Assembly: GCF_024198235.1 (NCBI RefSeq)
Contig: NZ_JAKCFB010000002.1
Coordinates: forward strand, 434,001-498,000
Origin: Myxococcus dinghuensis
GTDB taxonomy: Bacteria > Myxococcota > Myxococcia > Myxococcales > Myxococcaceae
DNA: 64,000 bases
Direction: 5' to 3'
The translations under genes and the position numbers were made by a program. Positions 17,086 to 28,510 of the stretch are shown piece after piece. How positions within the stretch are numbered: position 1 is the stretch's first letter; each line of letters opens with the position of its first letter. A model generated the notes under the pieces. That model saw only the letters and a program-made list of their open reading frames with translations, had not been told where the DNA came from and searched no databases.

Positions 17086-18846
17086 ATGTCAACGGCACGC
17101 TACTTCGACTGGCCCTGGGGCTCGGTGGAGGTCGACCCTTCGACCCAGGTCCTCGAACTCGAAGTGGCCCAGGAGGAGGCCTTCTACGCCATGGTCGGAA
17201 GGCGTGACCTCGAGAGGGTTCCGGTCAACCCCGCGGACCCCTCCATGGGGGCGGTCTACGCCATCCCCGCGAGCATCGGTCCGCGGCTGTATGCGCGGCT
17301 CTCGGAGGTCTCGAACCACGCCCCCATCATGTGGGCGCCGGCCCAGGCCTTCGCCGTCAAGGCCCGGGCCTTCGATGACGGGCTCCTCGCGACGGTGGCG
17401 AACCTCGTCCAGGGCGGGACGCCCCGCTTGCCGGGGAAGCGCGGGCTCGTCGAGGACCTGTGGCAAGCGCTGAGGGCCCGTTGGCCCCAGGAGTCCTCGA
17501 GCGGACTCCGCGAGACGTTGTCCTTCCTCCAGGCCGCGCTGTCGATGACGGGGCATCACGAGGAGTCGAGCCGCACGCTGAGCCAGCACGCGAAGCGCTG
17601 GCGCCAGGACTTCGAGGCGGACGCCTCCCGGTCGACCCCCACGGGTGTCCATGCCTGGACCGACGCGGCCCGAGCCCTGTTCAAGCAGGACCGCCTCCTC
17701 CAGGAGGAACTCGCCCCGGAGTCCGCGGAGCTGCTCGCGTGGGCGCTGGGGGAGGACCCTTCGAGGCGGGCCCTCTACCAGCGGCACCTCGCGTTCATCG
17801 CGCGGTTGACCAACCCCTCGTCGAAGCCCGCGGTCCACGAGGTGGGCGCGAAGCGCTGCGTCCTGCCGCCCTCGGATTCGCACGCGGGACGGCTCGTGCA
17901 GGCGCTCCTCGGAGAAGTGCCCCCGCCCCTCGAGTCCGAGGTCATCGAGGAGGTCCTCCAGCGGATCCGCGACGGACGGCTCGACACCACCCCCGGGCCT
18001 GACTCCGGGCTGCACGACCACCAGCTCCACACGCTCGCGCCGCTGCTGTTCCCCGAGCGAACGCCCGAGTCCGAGCGGCTGGTCGTCGGCCCGAGGTATC
18101 GCGCAGAACTGGAGGCGCAGTTCCGAGGCTTCCTCGTCCAACCCCGGCAGCCCCAGCTCAAGCCGGTCGAGGTCCCAGCCCACCAGGAGCGGGGGCGGGA
18201 AGCACAGGTCTCCATCACCGTCCCGCCCCGCCTCACCCTCGAGCCGCTCGCGGAGCACTATCGGCGGCGCGCGGACACCTACCGGTTCCTTCGACACATG
18301 CTCGACGAGTTCCTCGGCGCGGACCGCCTGAACCAGGAGCGCCGCACCCTGGTCGAGGGCACCTCGCACGAACCGTTGTTCGACGAGCTGGTCTGGATGG
18401 AGCAGCTCTTCCGCGGGGCGCATGCCATCGTCCGGCGAGAGCTCGGCTGCGCTCCCATTCCCGACGCGGACGTGCCCGCGGCCATGCTCACGCGGAAGTG
18501 GCTGCACGCCTGGCGGGACGACGTGGACCTCGGGACGGATACCCGCCGCGTGGTGCCCCTGGCCTTCGACCAGGCGCGTGAGCGGACCCGGGTGGTGGCG
18601 ATGATGGGGTTCCTCTCCACCAGCGTGGAGGCCCGCTTCCTCCAGCCGCCCCAGGTCCGCGCCTTCTCCGGGAAGGGTCACCCCCGCGCCGCCCCCACGC
18701 CGTCGTACCCCTCCATCAAGTACCAGACCCTCTGTCCCGTCGCGGAGGAGGTCTACGTGCGCCGGGTCCCCGAACCAGACGAGTTCCGCAGGCTCTGCGA
18801 CACGTACGTCTCGCGCGAGGCCATCCTCCGCGCCCTGCAGGAGTGA
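17086..18846 (+). CDS. Unrecognised 586-residue cytoplasmic protein
   Basis: I do not recognise this protein. It starts at ATG 17086, has no signal peptide or membrane helix, and is rich in charged residues and Leu, giving a largely helical impression. Visible landmarks are an N-terminal beta-like region (RYFDWPWGSVEVDPSTQVLE), a central helical part with many Trp, Arg and Glu, and a C-terminal region with LFDELVWMEQLFRGAHAIVRREL. Codon use matches its neighbours. The coding region is long and internally consistent, so it is a real gene. It sits between two regulatory pairs without clear operon membership; a strong inverted repeat follows its stop codon. Confidence 0.75.
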   Translation: MSTARYFDWPWGSVEVDPSTQVLELEVAQEEAFYAMVGRRDLERVPVNPADPSMGAVYAIPASIGPRLYARLSEVSNHAPIMWAPAQAFAVKARAFDDGLLATVANLVQGGTPRLPGKRGLVEDLWQALRARWPQESSSGLRETLSFLQAALSMTGHHEESSRTLSQHAKRWRQDFEADASRSTPTGVHAWTDAARALFKQDRLLQEELAPESAELLAWALGEDPSRRALYQRHLAFIARLTNPSSKPAVHEVGAKRCVLPPSDSHAGRLVQALLGEVPPPLESEVIEEVLQRIRDGRLDTTPGPDSGLHDHQLHTLAPLLFPERTPESERLVVGPRYRAELEAQFRGFLVQPRQPQLKPVEVPAHQERGREAQVSITVPPRLTLEPLAEHYRRRADTYRFLRHMLDEFLGADRLNQERRTLVEGTSHEPLFDELVWMEQLFRGAHAIVRRELGCAPIPDADVPAAMLTRKWLHAWRDDVDLGTDTRRVVPLAFDQARERTRVVAMMGFLSTSVEARFLQPPQVRAFSGKGHPRAAPTPSYPSIKYQTLCPVAEEVYVRRVPEPDEFRRLCDTYVSREAILRALQE

Positions 18847-18850
18847 ACCG

Positions 18851-18900
18851 GAGGAGCCCGTTCGCTGCACCCAGGGCCTGGTTGGCTGCATGGGCTCCTC
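18851..18900 (+). terminator. Hairpin after the 586-residue gene
   Basis: A perfect 9-bp inverted repeat (GAGGAGCCC and GGGCTCCTC) encloses 32 bases that contain a smaller CCAGG/CCTGG stem. It begins five bases after the stop codon and ends shortly before the LytS-like kinase gene. There is no T-run, so it is either a weak terminator or an mRNA structure in the kinase leader. Confidence 0.4.
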
Positions 18901-18933
18901 TCCACGAGGACGCGGGCGTAGACTCCCCGAGCC

Positions 18934-20124
18934 GTGGAATCCACCTCGTCCGCCGCGAGTCCCCTCCCCTCGACTTCCGCCCTGAGGCCACGGGTGGAGG
19001 TCTCCGCGTCGGCCCCGCACACGCTGCTCCGCCGCGCGCGGCAGTTGGGGCTGTTCCTCCTGGCCTACTCCGTCCCCGGCCTGCTCGCCGCCAGCCAGGC
19101 CTACTACTACGCGCAGGCCAAGGACCCCACGTACCCCTTCAGCCGGACGCTGCTGATGAACCTGCCGCCCTGGTGGTACTGGGCGCTGGCCACCCCCGTC
19201 GTCCTCGCGCTCGGTCAGCGGTTCCGCCTGGAGCGCGGGACCGTGCGTCACTCCCTCCGGGTACACGTCCCCGCCGCCATCGGGCTGATGCTCCCCCACC
19301 TCCTCCTGCTGGTGACCGTCAACCGAATCACGGGGGAGAAGTGGTTCGTCGAGAACTCGCTGGGCTTCATGCTGCCCCTGCTGGTGAGCAAGTACGGCAT
19401 CACGGACGTCCTCATCTACGGAGGCATCCTCGCCGTCGGCACGGCCCTGGAGTACCACCGCCGCTATCTCGAGGGGGCGCTGACCCAGTCCCAGCTCGAG
19501 ACGCGCCTGGCCCACGCGCAGCTCGACTCGCTGCGCGCCCAGCTCCATCCGCACTTCCTCTTCAACACGCTCAACGCCATCTCCGTCCTGGTGCGCAAGC
19601 AGGACACCGCCGGCTCCATCCGCATGCTCACCGGCGTCAGCGAGCTGTTGCGCATGGCCCTCCACACCACCAACCGCCAGCAGGTCCCGCTGCACGAGGA
19701 CCTCGACTTCCTGGAGCGCTACCTCGACATCGAGCAGACCCGCTTCCAGGACCGGCTCCAGGTGGTGCGCACCATCGACCCGGCGACGCTCGGCGCGCTC
19801 GTGCCCAGCCTCATCCTCCAGCCGTTGGTGGAGAACGCCATCAAGCACGGCATCGCCACGCGCTCGGGCGCCGGACGCGTGGAGCTGCGCACCTCGCGAG
19901 AGGCCGACCGGCTGGTGCTGGAGGTGCTCGACGACGGCCCCGGGCTCGCGCCCGACTGGGACAGCCGGGGAGACGGCATCGGCGTGGCCAACGTGCGCGC
20001 GCGCCTGCATCAACTCCATGGCTCGCGCCACGTCTTCACCCTGGAGAACCGCGACGGCGGCGGCGTGTGCGCGCGCCTGGAGCTGCCGTTCCAGCTCGCG
20101 ACGTCCGAGGCCCCCGCGCCATGA
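18934..20124 (+). CDS. LytS-type sensor histidine kinase
   Basis: A 396-residue membrane kinase. About five hydrophobic helices occupy residues 30-165 (for example GLFLLAYSVPGLLAAS and IGLMLPHLLLLVTV). The His_kinase domain of the LytS/YehU class follows, with phospho-acceptor near residue 207 in QLHPHFLFNTLNAI. The ATPase domain has LILQPLVENAIKHG and DDGPGLAP. It starts at GTG 18934. Its stop overlaps the start of the LytTR regulator gene (ATGA), so the pair is translationally coupled. Typical targets of such systems are envelope, efflux or autolysis genes; the efflux operon downstream is a candidate, but this is inference. Confidence 0.88.
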   Translation: MESTSSAASPLPSTSALRPRVEVSASAPHTLLRRARQLGLFLLAYSVPGLLAASQAYYYAQAKDPTYPFSRTLLMNLPPWWYWALATPVVLALGQRFRLERGTVRHSLRVHVPAAIGLMLPHLLLLVTVNRITGEKWFVENSLGFMLPLLVSKYGITDVLIYGGILAVGTALEYHRRYLEGALTQSQLETRLAHAQLDSLRAQLHPHFLFNTLNAISVLVRKQDTAGSIRMLTGVSELLRMALHTTNRQQVPLHEDLDFLERYLDIEQTRFQDRLQVVRTIDPATLGALVPSLILQPLVENAIKHGIATRSGAGRVELRTSREADRLVLEVLDDGPGLAPDWDSRGDGIGVANVRARLHQLHGSRHVFTLENRDGGGVCARLELPFQLATSEAPAP

Positions 20125-20927
20125 ACGCGACCGCGAGCATCCGCACCCTCATCGTCGACGACGAGCCCCTGGCTCGCGAGGGGCTGCGCCTCTTGCTCGC
20201 CACGGACCCCGACGTGCGCGTGGTGGGCGAGGCCGGCAATGGCCCCGAGGCCATTCGCCTCATCCGCGAGCAGCGGCCGGACCTGGTCCTGCTCGACGTG
20301 CAGATGCCCGAGTTCAACGGGTTCGAGGTGCTCGCCCGCTTGACCCCCGGCGAGGTCCCCGCGGTCATCTTCGTCACCGCGTACGACAGCTACGCCCTGC
20401 GCGCCTTCGACATCCACGCGCTCGACTACCTGCTCAAGCCCTTCCGCGACGACCGCTTCCAGGACGCCGTGGGCCGCGCCAAGGCGCAGATTCGCATGGC
20501 GCGCATGTCCGACCTCAGTCAGCGGCTGATGTCCGTCATCTCCACCTATGGCGAGCGCGACGTCACGCCCCCTCCCACGCCCGCCGCCGCGTCGCCGGAG
20601 CCCTGGGCGCACCGGCTGGCCATCCGCGACACCGGTCGCGTGGTGTTCCTGGAGGTGGACGAAATCGAATACATCGAGGCCGCCGACTACTACGTGCAGA
20701 TTCACGCGGGCGGTAAGGCCTATCTCCACCGTGAGACGATGCAGCACCTGGAGACGCGGCTGGACCCCGAGCGCTTCATGCGCATCCACCGCTCGGCCAT
20801 CGTCAACGCGCGCCGCATCCGCGAGCTGCGCAGCGAGGGACGCAGGGACCTCATCGTGGTGCTGACCAGTGGCGTCGAGCTGCGCGTGGCGCGCAGCCAC
20901 CGCGAGAAGTTCCAGCACCTGGCCTGA
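20121..20927 (+). CDS. LytTR-family response regulator
   Basis: A 268-residue regulator with an N-terminal receiver (DDE at 13-15, phospho-acceptor Asp59 in VLLDVQMPEFNG, Thr and Lys in FVTAYD and YLLKPF) and a C-terminal LytTR DNA-binding domain (about 160-268, with IEYIEAADYYVQIHAGG and FMRIHRSAIVNARRI). LytTR proteins bind short direct repeats. Start ATG 20121 overlaps the kinase stop. The linker around residues 140-160 is proline/alanine-rich. Confidence 0.9.
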   Translation: MNATASIRTLIVDDEPLAREGLRLLLATDPDVRVVGEAGNGPEAIRLIREQRPDLVLLDVQMPEFNGFEVLARLTPGEVPAVIFVTAYDSYALRAFDIHALDYLLKPFRDDRFQDAVGRAKAQIRMARMSDLSQRLMSVISTYGERDVTPPPTPAAASPEPWAHRLAIRDTGRVVFLEVDEIEYIEAADYYVQIHAGGKAYLHRETMQHLETRLDPERFMRIHRSAIVNARRIRELRSEGRRDLIVVLTSGVELRVARSHREKFQHLA

Positions 20928-21060
20928 CGCCGCGCGCCCGTTCGCCGGCCCACAGGCCCCGTTCGCCGCACGCCGGGCCCCGCCGACAGAAGACTCCGCC
21001 GCCGGAGCACGTGGATGGGCACTGTTCCTCCCGTACCCCGCCCCCCCGGAGGCACCTCCC

Positions 21061-21801
21061 ATGCCGCGAAAGTCCCTCGTCCTGTCGGCCCTGGCCCTCG
21101 GGCTGACGTTCACCCCCACCGTGGCCACGGCGGGTGAAGGCGCCGCTTGCACCCAGGGCCAGCCGACCCTCCAGAACTTGAAGGCCCTGGGCGGCCGGGA
21201 GCGGCTCCAGGCCGCGAAGACCTTCCAGCTCACGGCGGTCCTCCGTGAGGGCGACCAGGTGACGACGATGACCCTCCGCCGCGCGAGGCCCAACCTCCTG
21301 CGCACCGAGACGGACGGCAACGGCACCCACGTCAGCAAGGTGTTCGACGGCCGCCAGGGCTGGCTGGAAGAAGGAGCCGCCGCGCCTCGGCGGCTGGACG
21401 CGGAGACGAACGCCATCGTGGCCGACACCGCCACCTTCGACGATGCCCTGCTGGACCCCAAGGCCCGGGGCGTCACCGTGACGATGGACGGCGTGGAGGC
21501 GGTGGACGGCGCGCCCGCCTTCAAGCGGGTCCTCACGCGGGGCGCCGACACGGAGGTCCGCCTCATCGACCAGAAGACCTTCCTGGAGGTGAGCCGCAGC
21601 TACGCCGGCACCTATCAGGGCAAGGCGTTCCGGAAGACGGTGGCCTTCTTCGACTACCGCCCCGTGGACGGCATCCTGGTGAGCCACCGCGCGCGATACG
21701 CGAGCGACGACGGCGAGCAGGGCGAGAAGACCGTCCAGAGCGCCCGCTACGACGCGCCCATCGACGCGGCCACGTTCAAGCCGACGGCGCCGCGGAGCTG
21801 A
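21061..21801 (+). CDS. LolA/LppX-like periplasmic protein
   Basis: A 246-residue protein with a signal peptide (SLVLSALALGLTFTPTVATA) and a mature domain resembling the outer-membrane lipoprotein-sorting fold (LolA/RseB): it opens with a helix containing LKALGGRERLQAAKTFQL and continues with many antiparallel strands (LLRTETDGNGTHVSKVFDG, GWLEEGA). Such an open barrel usually binds acyl chains or unfolded lipoprotein. It starts at ATG 21061 after GGAGGCACCTCCC. It precedes the efflux operon and may be co-expressed; two hairpins without T-runs lie between them. The call is by fold resemblance, so the exact role is uncertain. Confidence 0.6.
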   Translation: MPRKSLVLSALALGLTFTPTVATAGEGAACTQGQPTLQNLKALGGRERLQAAKTFQLTAVLREGDQVTTMTLRRARPNLLRTETDGNGTHVSKVFDGRQGWLEEGAAAPRRLDAETNAIVADTATFDDALLDPKARGVTVTMDGVEAVDGAPAFKRVLTRGADTEVRLIDQKTFLEVSRSYAGTYQGKAFRKTVAFFDYRPVDGILVSHRARYASDDGEQGEKTVQSARYDAPIDAATFKPTAPRS

Positions 21802-21817
21802 CCTCCTGCCTCACCGC

Positions 21818-21839
21818 GCCCCCTCCTCCACGAGGGGGC
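21818..21839 (+). terminator. Weak hairpin between LolA-like gene and efflux operon
   Basis: A perfect 8-bp stem (GCCCCCTC/GAGGGGGC) with a 6-base loop, followed by a second GGGTCG/CGACCC stem. No T-run is present, so it may attenuate rather than terminate. Confidence 0.35.
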
Positions 21840-21910
21840 TCGAGCACCCGCCCGGGTCGAAGCCCCGACCCGTGGGCGAGGTGCGCCCTTCCTCCCATCA
21901 CGTCCGGCGC

Positions 21911-23284
21911 ATGGCTCCTCCGTCCCTCCTCCTCTTCGCGCTCGCCACCTCCCCGGTCCAGGCCGAGCCGCCCCCCACCGACACGCCCACCGTCACCCTC
22001 CAGCCGCGGGTGGAAGACGCGATGCTCACGCCCGTCCCGCCCGCCGCTCGGAACGTGAAGCAATGGGAGGAGGCCGTCGCGCTGATGCGTGAGCGCTCCA
22101 CGGACCTGCGCGGCGCCGAGGCGGGCGTGGAGCGCGCGACGGGGCGCTGGCGACAGGCACTCGCGGCGCTGCTGCCCACGGCGCGTGTCCGGGCCGGCCT
22201 GGGCCAGGACCTCCTCCATCCCTCGGTCCCCACGGGCGTGCTCGTCGGCGCCGTGGGAGATGGGCGCACCGTCACCACTCCCACGGGCACGCTCACCGCG
22301 ACGCTGACCCAAACCGTGGTGGACCTGGGGGCCTGGAGGGGCGTGGCCTCGGCGCGAGAGGCGGAGACGGGCGCGGTGGCCAGCCTCCAGGACACCCGGC
22401 GTCGCCTCACGCTGGGACTGGCACGCGCGCTGGTCGCCACCGTGGCCTCCGAGCGCGCCGCTGAAATCAACCGCGTGGGGCTGAGGCGCGCGCTGGAGCG
22501 CGCGGCCCTCGCCCGGCGCGCCTTCGAGCTGGGCGCCGGTCACCAACTGGACGTGGTGCGCGTCGAACAGGACGTCGCCGTCGCGCGTGGCATCCTCGTC
22601 GCCGGGGATGAACAACTGCGCCGGACGCGCGAGGCGCTGGGCCTCGCGCTCGGATACGGCGAGCCCTTCGGCGTCACCCCGGCCTTCGACCTGCGCGGCC
22701 TCGTGGAGCGGACGCGCGCGGACTGCGCGCCCCTGGACGATGTCGACGCACGCGCCGACCTGGTCTCCGCGCGCGCCCAGGTGGCGTCCGCGCGCGAGAG
22801 CCGGGACCAGGCCAGCGCGGGCTACCTGCCCACGTTGGGTCTCGACAGCACCCTCTCTGGCCTCACCACGACCCCGGGCTTCGGCAGCTTCTCGACATGG
22901 AGCGTCGCCGCCGTGCTGTCCGTGCCCCTGTGGGAAGGCGGCGGGCGCGGCGGGCTGGTGCGCGAGCGCGCGGGCGTGGAGGCCCAGGCGGAGGCCACGC
23001 TGGAGAGCGCCCGTCGGGACGTCGCGCTGGAGGTGGCGCGAGCGCGTCGAAGCGTCGAGGTCGCGGAGACATTGACGAGGACCTCGGTGGAGTCGCGAGA
23101 CCTCGCCGAGCGCACCGACCGGCTCACCCGCCGCGCCTTCGAGGTGGGCCGTGGCACCAGCCTGGAGCTGGTGCAGAGCGGCGCGGCCCTTCGCCAGGCG
23201 GAGCTGGACCTGGTGCTGCGCGAATTCGAGCTCGTCCAGGCGCGCCTGGATGCCTTCCTCACGCAAGCCCGATGCGACGGGTGA
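21911..23284 (+). CDS. TolC-family outer-membrane efflux protein
   Basis: A 457-residue protein with a signal peptide (PPSLLLFALATSPVQAE) and the two-fold repeated helical-barrel plan of OEP/TolC proteins: long coiled helices rich in Ala, Arg and Glu (AEAGVERATGRWRQALAALLP) separated by strand pairs, and a second half with YLPTLGLDSTL and RRAFEVGRGTSLELVQSGA. It forms the outer-membrane exit duct of the tripartite pump whose other parts follow. Start ATG 21911 is chosen because it opens directly into the signal peptide; the frame is open a little further upstream. It overlaps or abuts the membrane-fusion gene. Confidence 0.88.
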   Translation: MAPPSLLLFALATSPVQAEPPPTDTPTVTLQPRVEDAMLTPVPPAARNVKQWEEAVALMRERSTDLRGAEAGVERATGRWRQALAALLPTARVRAGLGQDLLHPSVPTGVLVGAVGDGRTVTTPTGTLTATLTQTVVDLGAWRGVASAREAETGAVASLQDTRRRLTLGLARALVATVASERAAEINRVGLRRALERAALARRAFELGAGHQLDVVRVEQDVAVARGILVAGDEQLRRTREALGLALGYGEPFGVTPAFDLRGLVERTRADCAPLDDVDARADLVSARAQVASARESRDQASAGYLPTLGLDSTLSGLTTTPGFGSFSTWSVAAVLSVPLWEGGGRGGLVRERAGVEAQAEATLESARRDVALEVARARRSVEVAETLTRTSVESRDLAERTDRLTRRAFEVGRGTSLELVQSGAALRQAELDLVLREFELVQARLDAFLTQARCDG

Positions 23285-23298
23285 AGCGAGTACGCCCC

Positions 23299-24438
23299 AT
23301 GGAGAAGCGGATGAAGCGGTTGTGGAGTCTGGTGATGGTGGCGGCGGTGACCGGCTGCTCGCGGACGGCGACGCCGCCAGCGGCGCCCGAGCCCCGCGAG
23401 GTCGAGGTCGTGTCGTTGGAGCCGCGCGAGGTGCGCGACACGGGCGAGTACCTGGGCAGCCTGCTGTCCCGGCAGAGCGTCACGCTGCTGCCCCAGGTGG
23501 ACGGCTACGTGCGCCGCATCCACGTGCGGCCCGGACAACACGTGGATGCGGGCGCGCCGCTGGTCGAGGTGGACGCGCGCGCGGAGACCGCGGCGCTCGA
23601 CGGCGCCCAGGCGGAGCTGAACACCGCTCGCATCGACCTGGAGCTGGCCCGCCGCACGCTGGCGCGCACCCAGGCACTGCACCAGGAGGGCCTCGCCAGC
23701 GCGCAGGAGCTGGAGAGCGCGCGGGCACGGCAGGAGTCCGCCGAGGCCTCGTCGCGCGCGTCGTCCGCGCAGGTGGCGCAGCGACAGGTGCGGCTCCAGT
23801 TCCACGTCGTGCGCGCGCCCTTCGCGGGCACCGTCGGGGACGTGCTGGTGCGCGTGGGGGACTTCGTCGGCGCATCGACGGTGCTGACCAGCGTGGCCCA
23901 GGCGGAGGTGCTCGAGGTGAGCGTGTCGGTGCCCGCGCATCGCGCGCGCGCCATGAAGCCCGACACGGTGATGGAGGTGCTCGACGCGCGAGGGACGGTG
24001 GTGCTCGCCGCTCACGCCTTCTTCGTCGCGCCCCAGGCCGACCCCCGCACCCAGTTGGTGGAGGTGAAGGCCGCCTTCCGCAACACGCCGGGCCTGCGCC
24101 CCAACGAGATGGTGCGGACCCGCCTCGTCTACGCGGTGCGGGACGCGCTGCAGCTTCCGGCGGTGGCGGTGGTGCGCCAGAACGGCCAGCCCTTCGCCCT
24201 GGTCATCCGCGACAAGGACGGCCAGGCCCAGGTTCAGCGACAGCCCGTCACCCTGGGTGCGCTGGGGGACAGGACCTACGTCGTGGAGCAAGGGCTGTCG
24301 CCAGGAGACAAGGTGGCCGTGTCCTCCCTGCACGCGCTGCGCGACGGCACGCCCGTGAAGGTGAAGGCCGCGCCCTACGCCCAGGTGACGCCCGCCCCGA
24401 CCTCCCTCGTGAACACCCCACTGAAGAACAGCCCCTGA
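23299..24438 (+). CDS. RND efflux periplasmic adaptor (membrane-fusion) lipoprotein
   Basis: A 379-residue AcrA-like adaptor. The N-terminus is a lipoprotein signal with lipobox VTGC. The lipoyl/barrel-sandwich parts are QVDGYVRRIHVRPGQHVDAGAPLVEVD and VVRAPFAGTVGDVLVRVGDFV; between them lies a helical hairpin rich in Ala and Glu (about 85-160). A beta-barrel and membrane-proximal domain complete it. Possible starts are ATG 23272, GTG 23281, ATG 23299 and ATG 23311; the two last sit best against the signal peptide, and the 23299 start is given. It bridges the TolC-like and RND proteins. Confidence 0.88.
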   Translation: MEKRMKRLWSLVMVAAVTGCSRTATPPAAPEPREVEVVSLEPREVRDTGEYLGSLLSRQSVTLLPQVDGYVRRIHVRPGQHVDAGAPLVEVDARAETAALDGAQAELNTARIDLELARRTLARTQALHQEGLASAQELESARARQESAEASSRASSAQVAQRQVRLQFHVVRAPFAGTVGDVLVRVGDFVGASTVLTSVAQAEVLEVSVSVPAHRARAMKPDTVMEVLDARGTVVLAAHAFFVAPQADPRTQLVEVKAAFRNTPGLRPNEMVRTRLVYAVRDALQLPAVAVVRQNGQPFALVIRDKDGQAQVQRQPVTLGALGDRTYVVEQGLSPGDKVAVSSLHALRDGTPVKVKAAPYAQVTPAPTSLVNTPLKNSP

Positions 24439-24458
24439 GCCGAGGCAGCAAGCGCCCC

Positions 24459-27599
<3,141 letters not shown>

Positions 27600-27746
27600 G
27601 CGGGTCCCTCCTCGGAAGCGTTCGCGACCGACCTGTCGGGTCGCCTGCCCGCCCGCCCCGGATGCATCCCCTCGGGCCTTCTCGTATCGTGCGCGCCCGC
27701 TCGTACGAGCAGGGTACGAGCGTCGCATCGCCGTCAATTGGCCGGC
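27600..27746. other. Intergenic region with a palindrome, between the RND and ahpC genes
   Basis: No coding potential is seen. A GCGACC/GGTCGC stem lies shortly after the RND stop and may assist termination, though without a T-run. A perfect 12-bp palindrome, GCTCGTACGAGC, lies at 27699-27710 and is followed by a further TACGAGC at 27715-27721, giving repeated half-sites that could be an operator. The paired dyad and sigma-54 promoter of ahpC follow immediately. Confidence 0.5.
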
Positions 27747-27786
27747 TCCACCGAAATTGCAGTGGCGGTCGGCACCGAGATTTCGT
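27747..27786 (+). promoter_or_regulatory. Paired dyad, copy 2 (predicted enhancer upstream of ahpC)
   Basis: A near copy of 10618-10656: the 20 bases TCCACCGAAATTGCAGTGGC and the 14 bases CACCGAGATTTCGT are identical, with a 6-base instead of 5-base spacer. It ends about 75 bp before the -24 element of the sigma-54 promoter and lies at roughly -100 to -140 relative to the predicted transcription start, the usual place for an enhancer-binding protein. Confidence 0.78.
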
Positions 27787-27860
27787 TATTCACCGTCCCG
27801 GCGGCACCGTCAGGTCGAGGGAACAGCATCAACCCCTCGGAATCACTTCAGTCGAGGTCC

Positions 27861-27876
27861 TGGCACGAGGCCTGCT
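27861..27876 (+). promoter_or_regulatory. Sigma-54 (-24/-12) promoter of ahpC-ahpD
   Basis: TGGCACGAGGCCTGCT matches the consensus TGGCACG-N4-TTGC(A/T) at all but one defined position, and the invariant GG and GC are ten bases apart as required. Transcription should start near 27886, giving a leader of about 65 bases before the ahpC ATG. Confidence 0.8.
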
Positions 27877-27949
27877 CTAGCAACTGGCAGAAGAACTTTC
27901 TCGAGGGACGGCGAGCAGCCATCCCCCCATCCCAAGGAGCTGTAACGAC

Positions 27950-28504
27950 ATGCTGACCGTTGGCGACAAGATCCCGAACTTCAAGGTCAAGGCCACCGTG
28001 AGCCTGGAGAAGGGCAAGGAGTTCCAGGAGATCACGAACGAGACCTTCAAGGGCAAGTGGCTGGTGCTGTTCGCCTGGCCGAAGGACTTCACCTTCATCT
28101 GCCCGACGGAGATCGCGGAGTTCGGCAAGAAGAACAAGGACTTTGCCGACCGTGACGCGCAGGTGCTGGGCCTGTCCACCGACAGCGAGTTCGTGCACCA
28201 CGCGTGGCGCACGCACCACCCGGACCTGAAGAACCTGCCCTTCCCGATGCTGGCGGACCTGAAGCACGAGCTGTGCAACGCGCTGGGCATCCTCCACAAG
28301 GAGGAGGGCGTGGCGCTGCGCGCGACGTTCATCGCGGACCCCGAGGGCATCATCCGCCACGTGACGGTGAACGACCTGTCCGTGGGCCGCAACGTCTCCG
28401 AGACCGTGCGCACCCTGGACGCGCTGCAGACGGACGAGCTGTGCCCCTGCAACTGGAACAAGGGCGAGGAGACCCTCACCCAGAAGCTGGCGAAGGCGGG
28501 GTAA
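27950..28504 (+). CDS. ahpC: Alkyl hydroperoxide reductase / peroxiredoxin AhpC
   Basis: A 184-residue typical 2-Cys peroxiredoxin. The peroxidatic Cys51 lies in FTFICPTE, and two C-terminal cysteines, Cys165 and Cys167 (CPCNW), match the resolving pair of the mycobacterial AhpC type, which is recycled by AhpD rather than AhpF. It reduces hydrogen peroxide, organic peroxides and, in known relatives, peroxynitrite in the cytoplasm. Start ATG 27950 follows AAGGAG at good spacing. It lies 6 bp upstream of ahpD and is driven by a predicted sigma-54 promoter with an upstream enhancer. Confidence 0.93.
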   Translation: MLTVGDKIPNFKVKATVSLEKGKEFQEITNETFKGKWLVLFAWPKDFTFICPTEIAEFGKKNKDFADRDAQVLGLSTDSEFVHHAWRTHHPDLKNLPFPMLADLKHELCNALGILHKEEGVALRATFIADPEGIIRHVTVNDLSVGRNVSETVRTLDALQTDELCPCNWNKGEETLTQKLAKAG

Positions 28505-28510
28505 CGCGTC

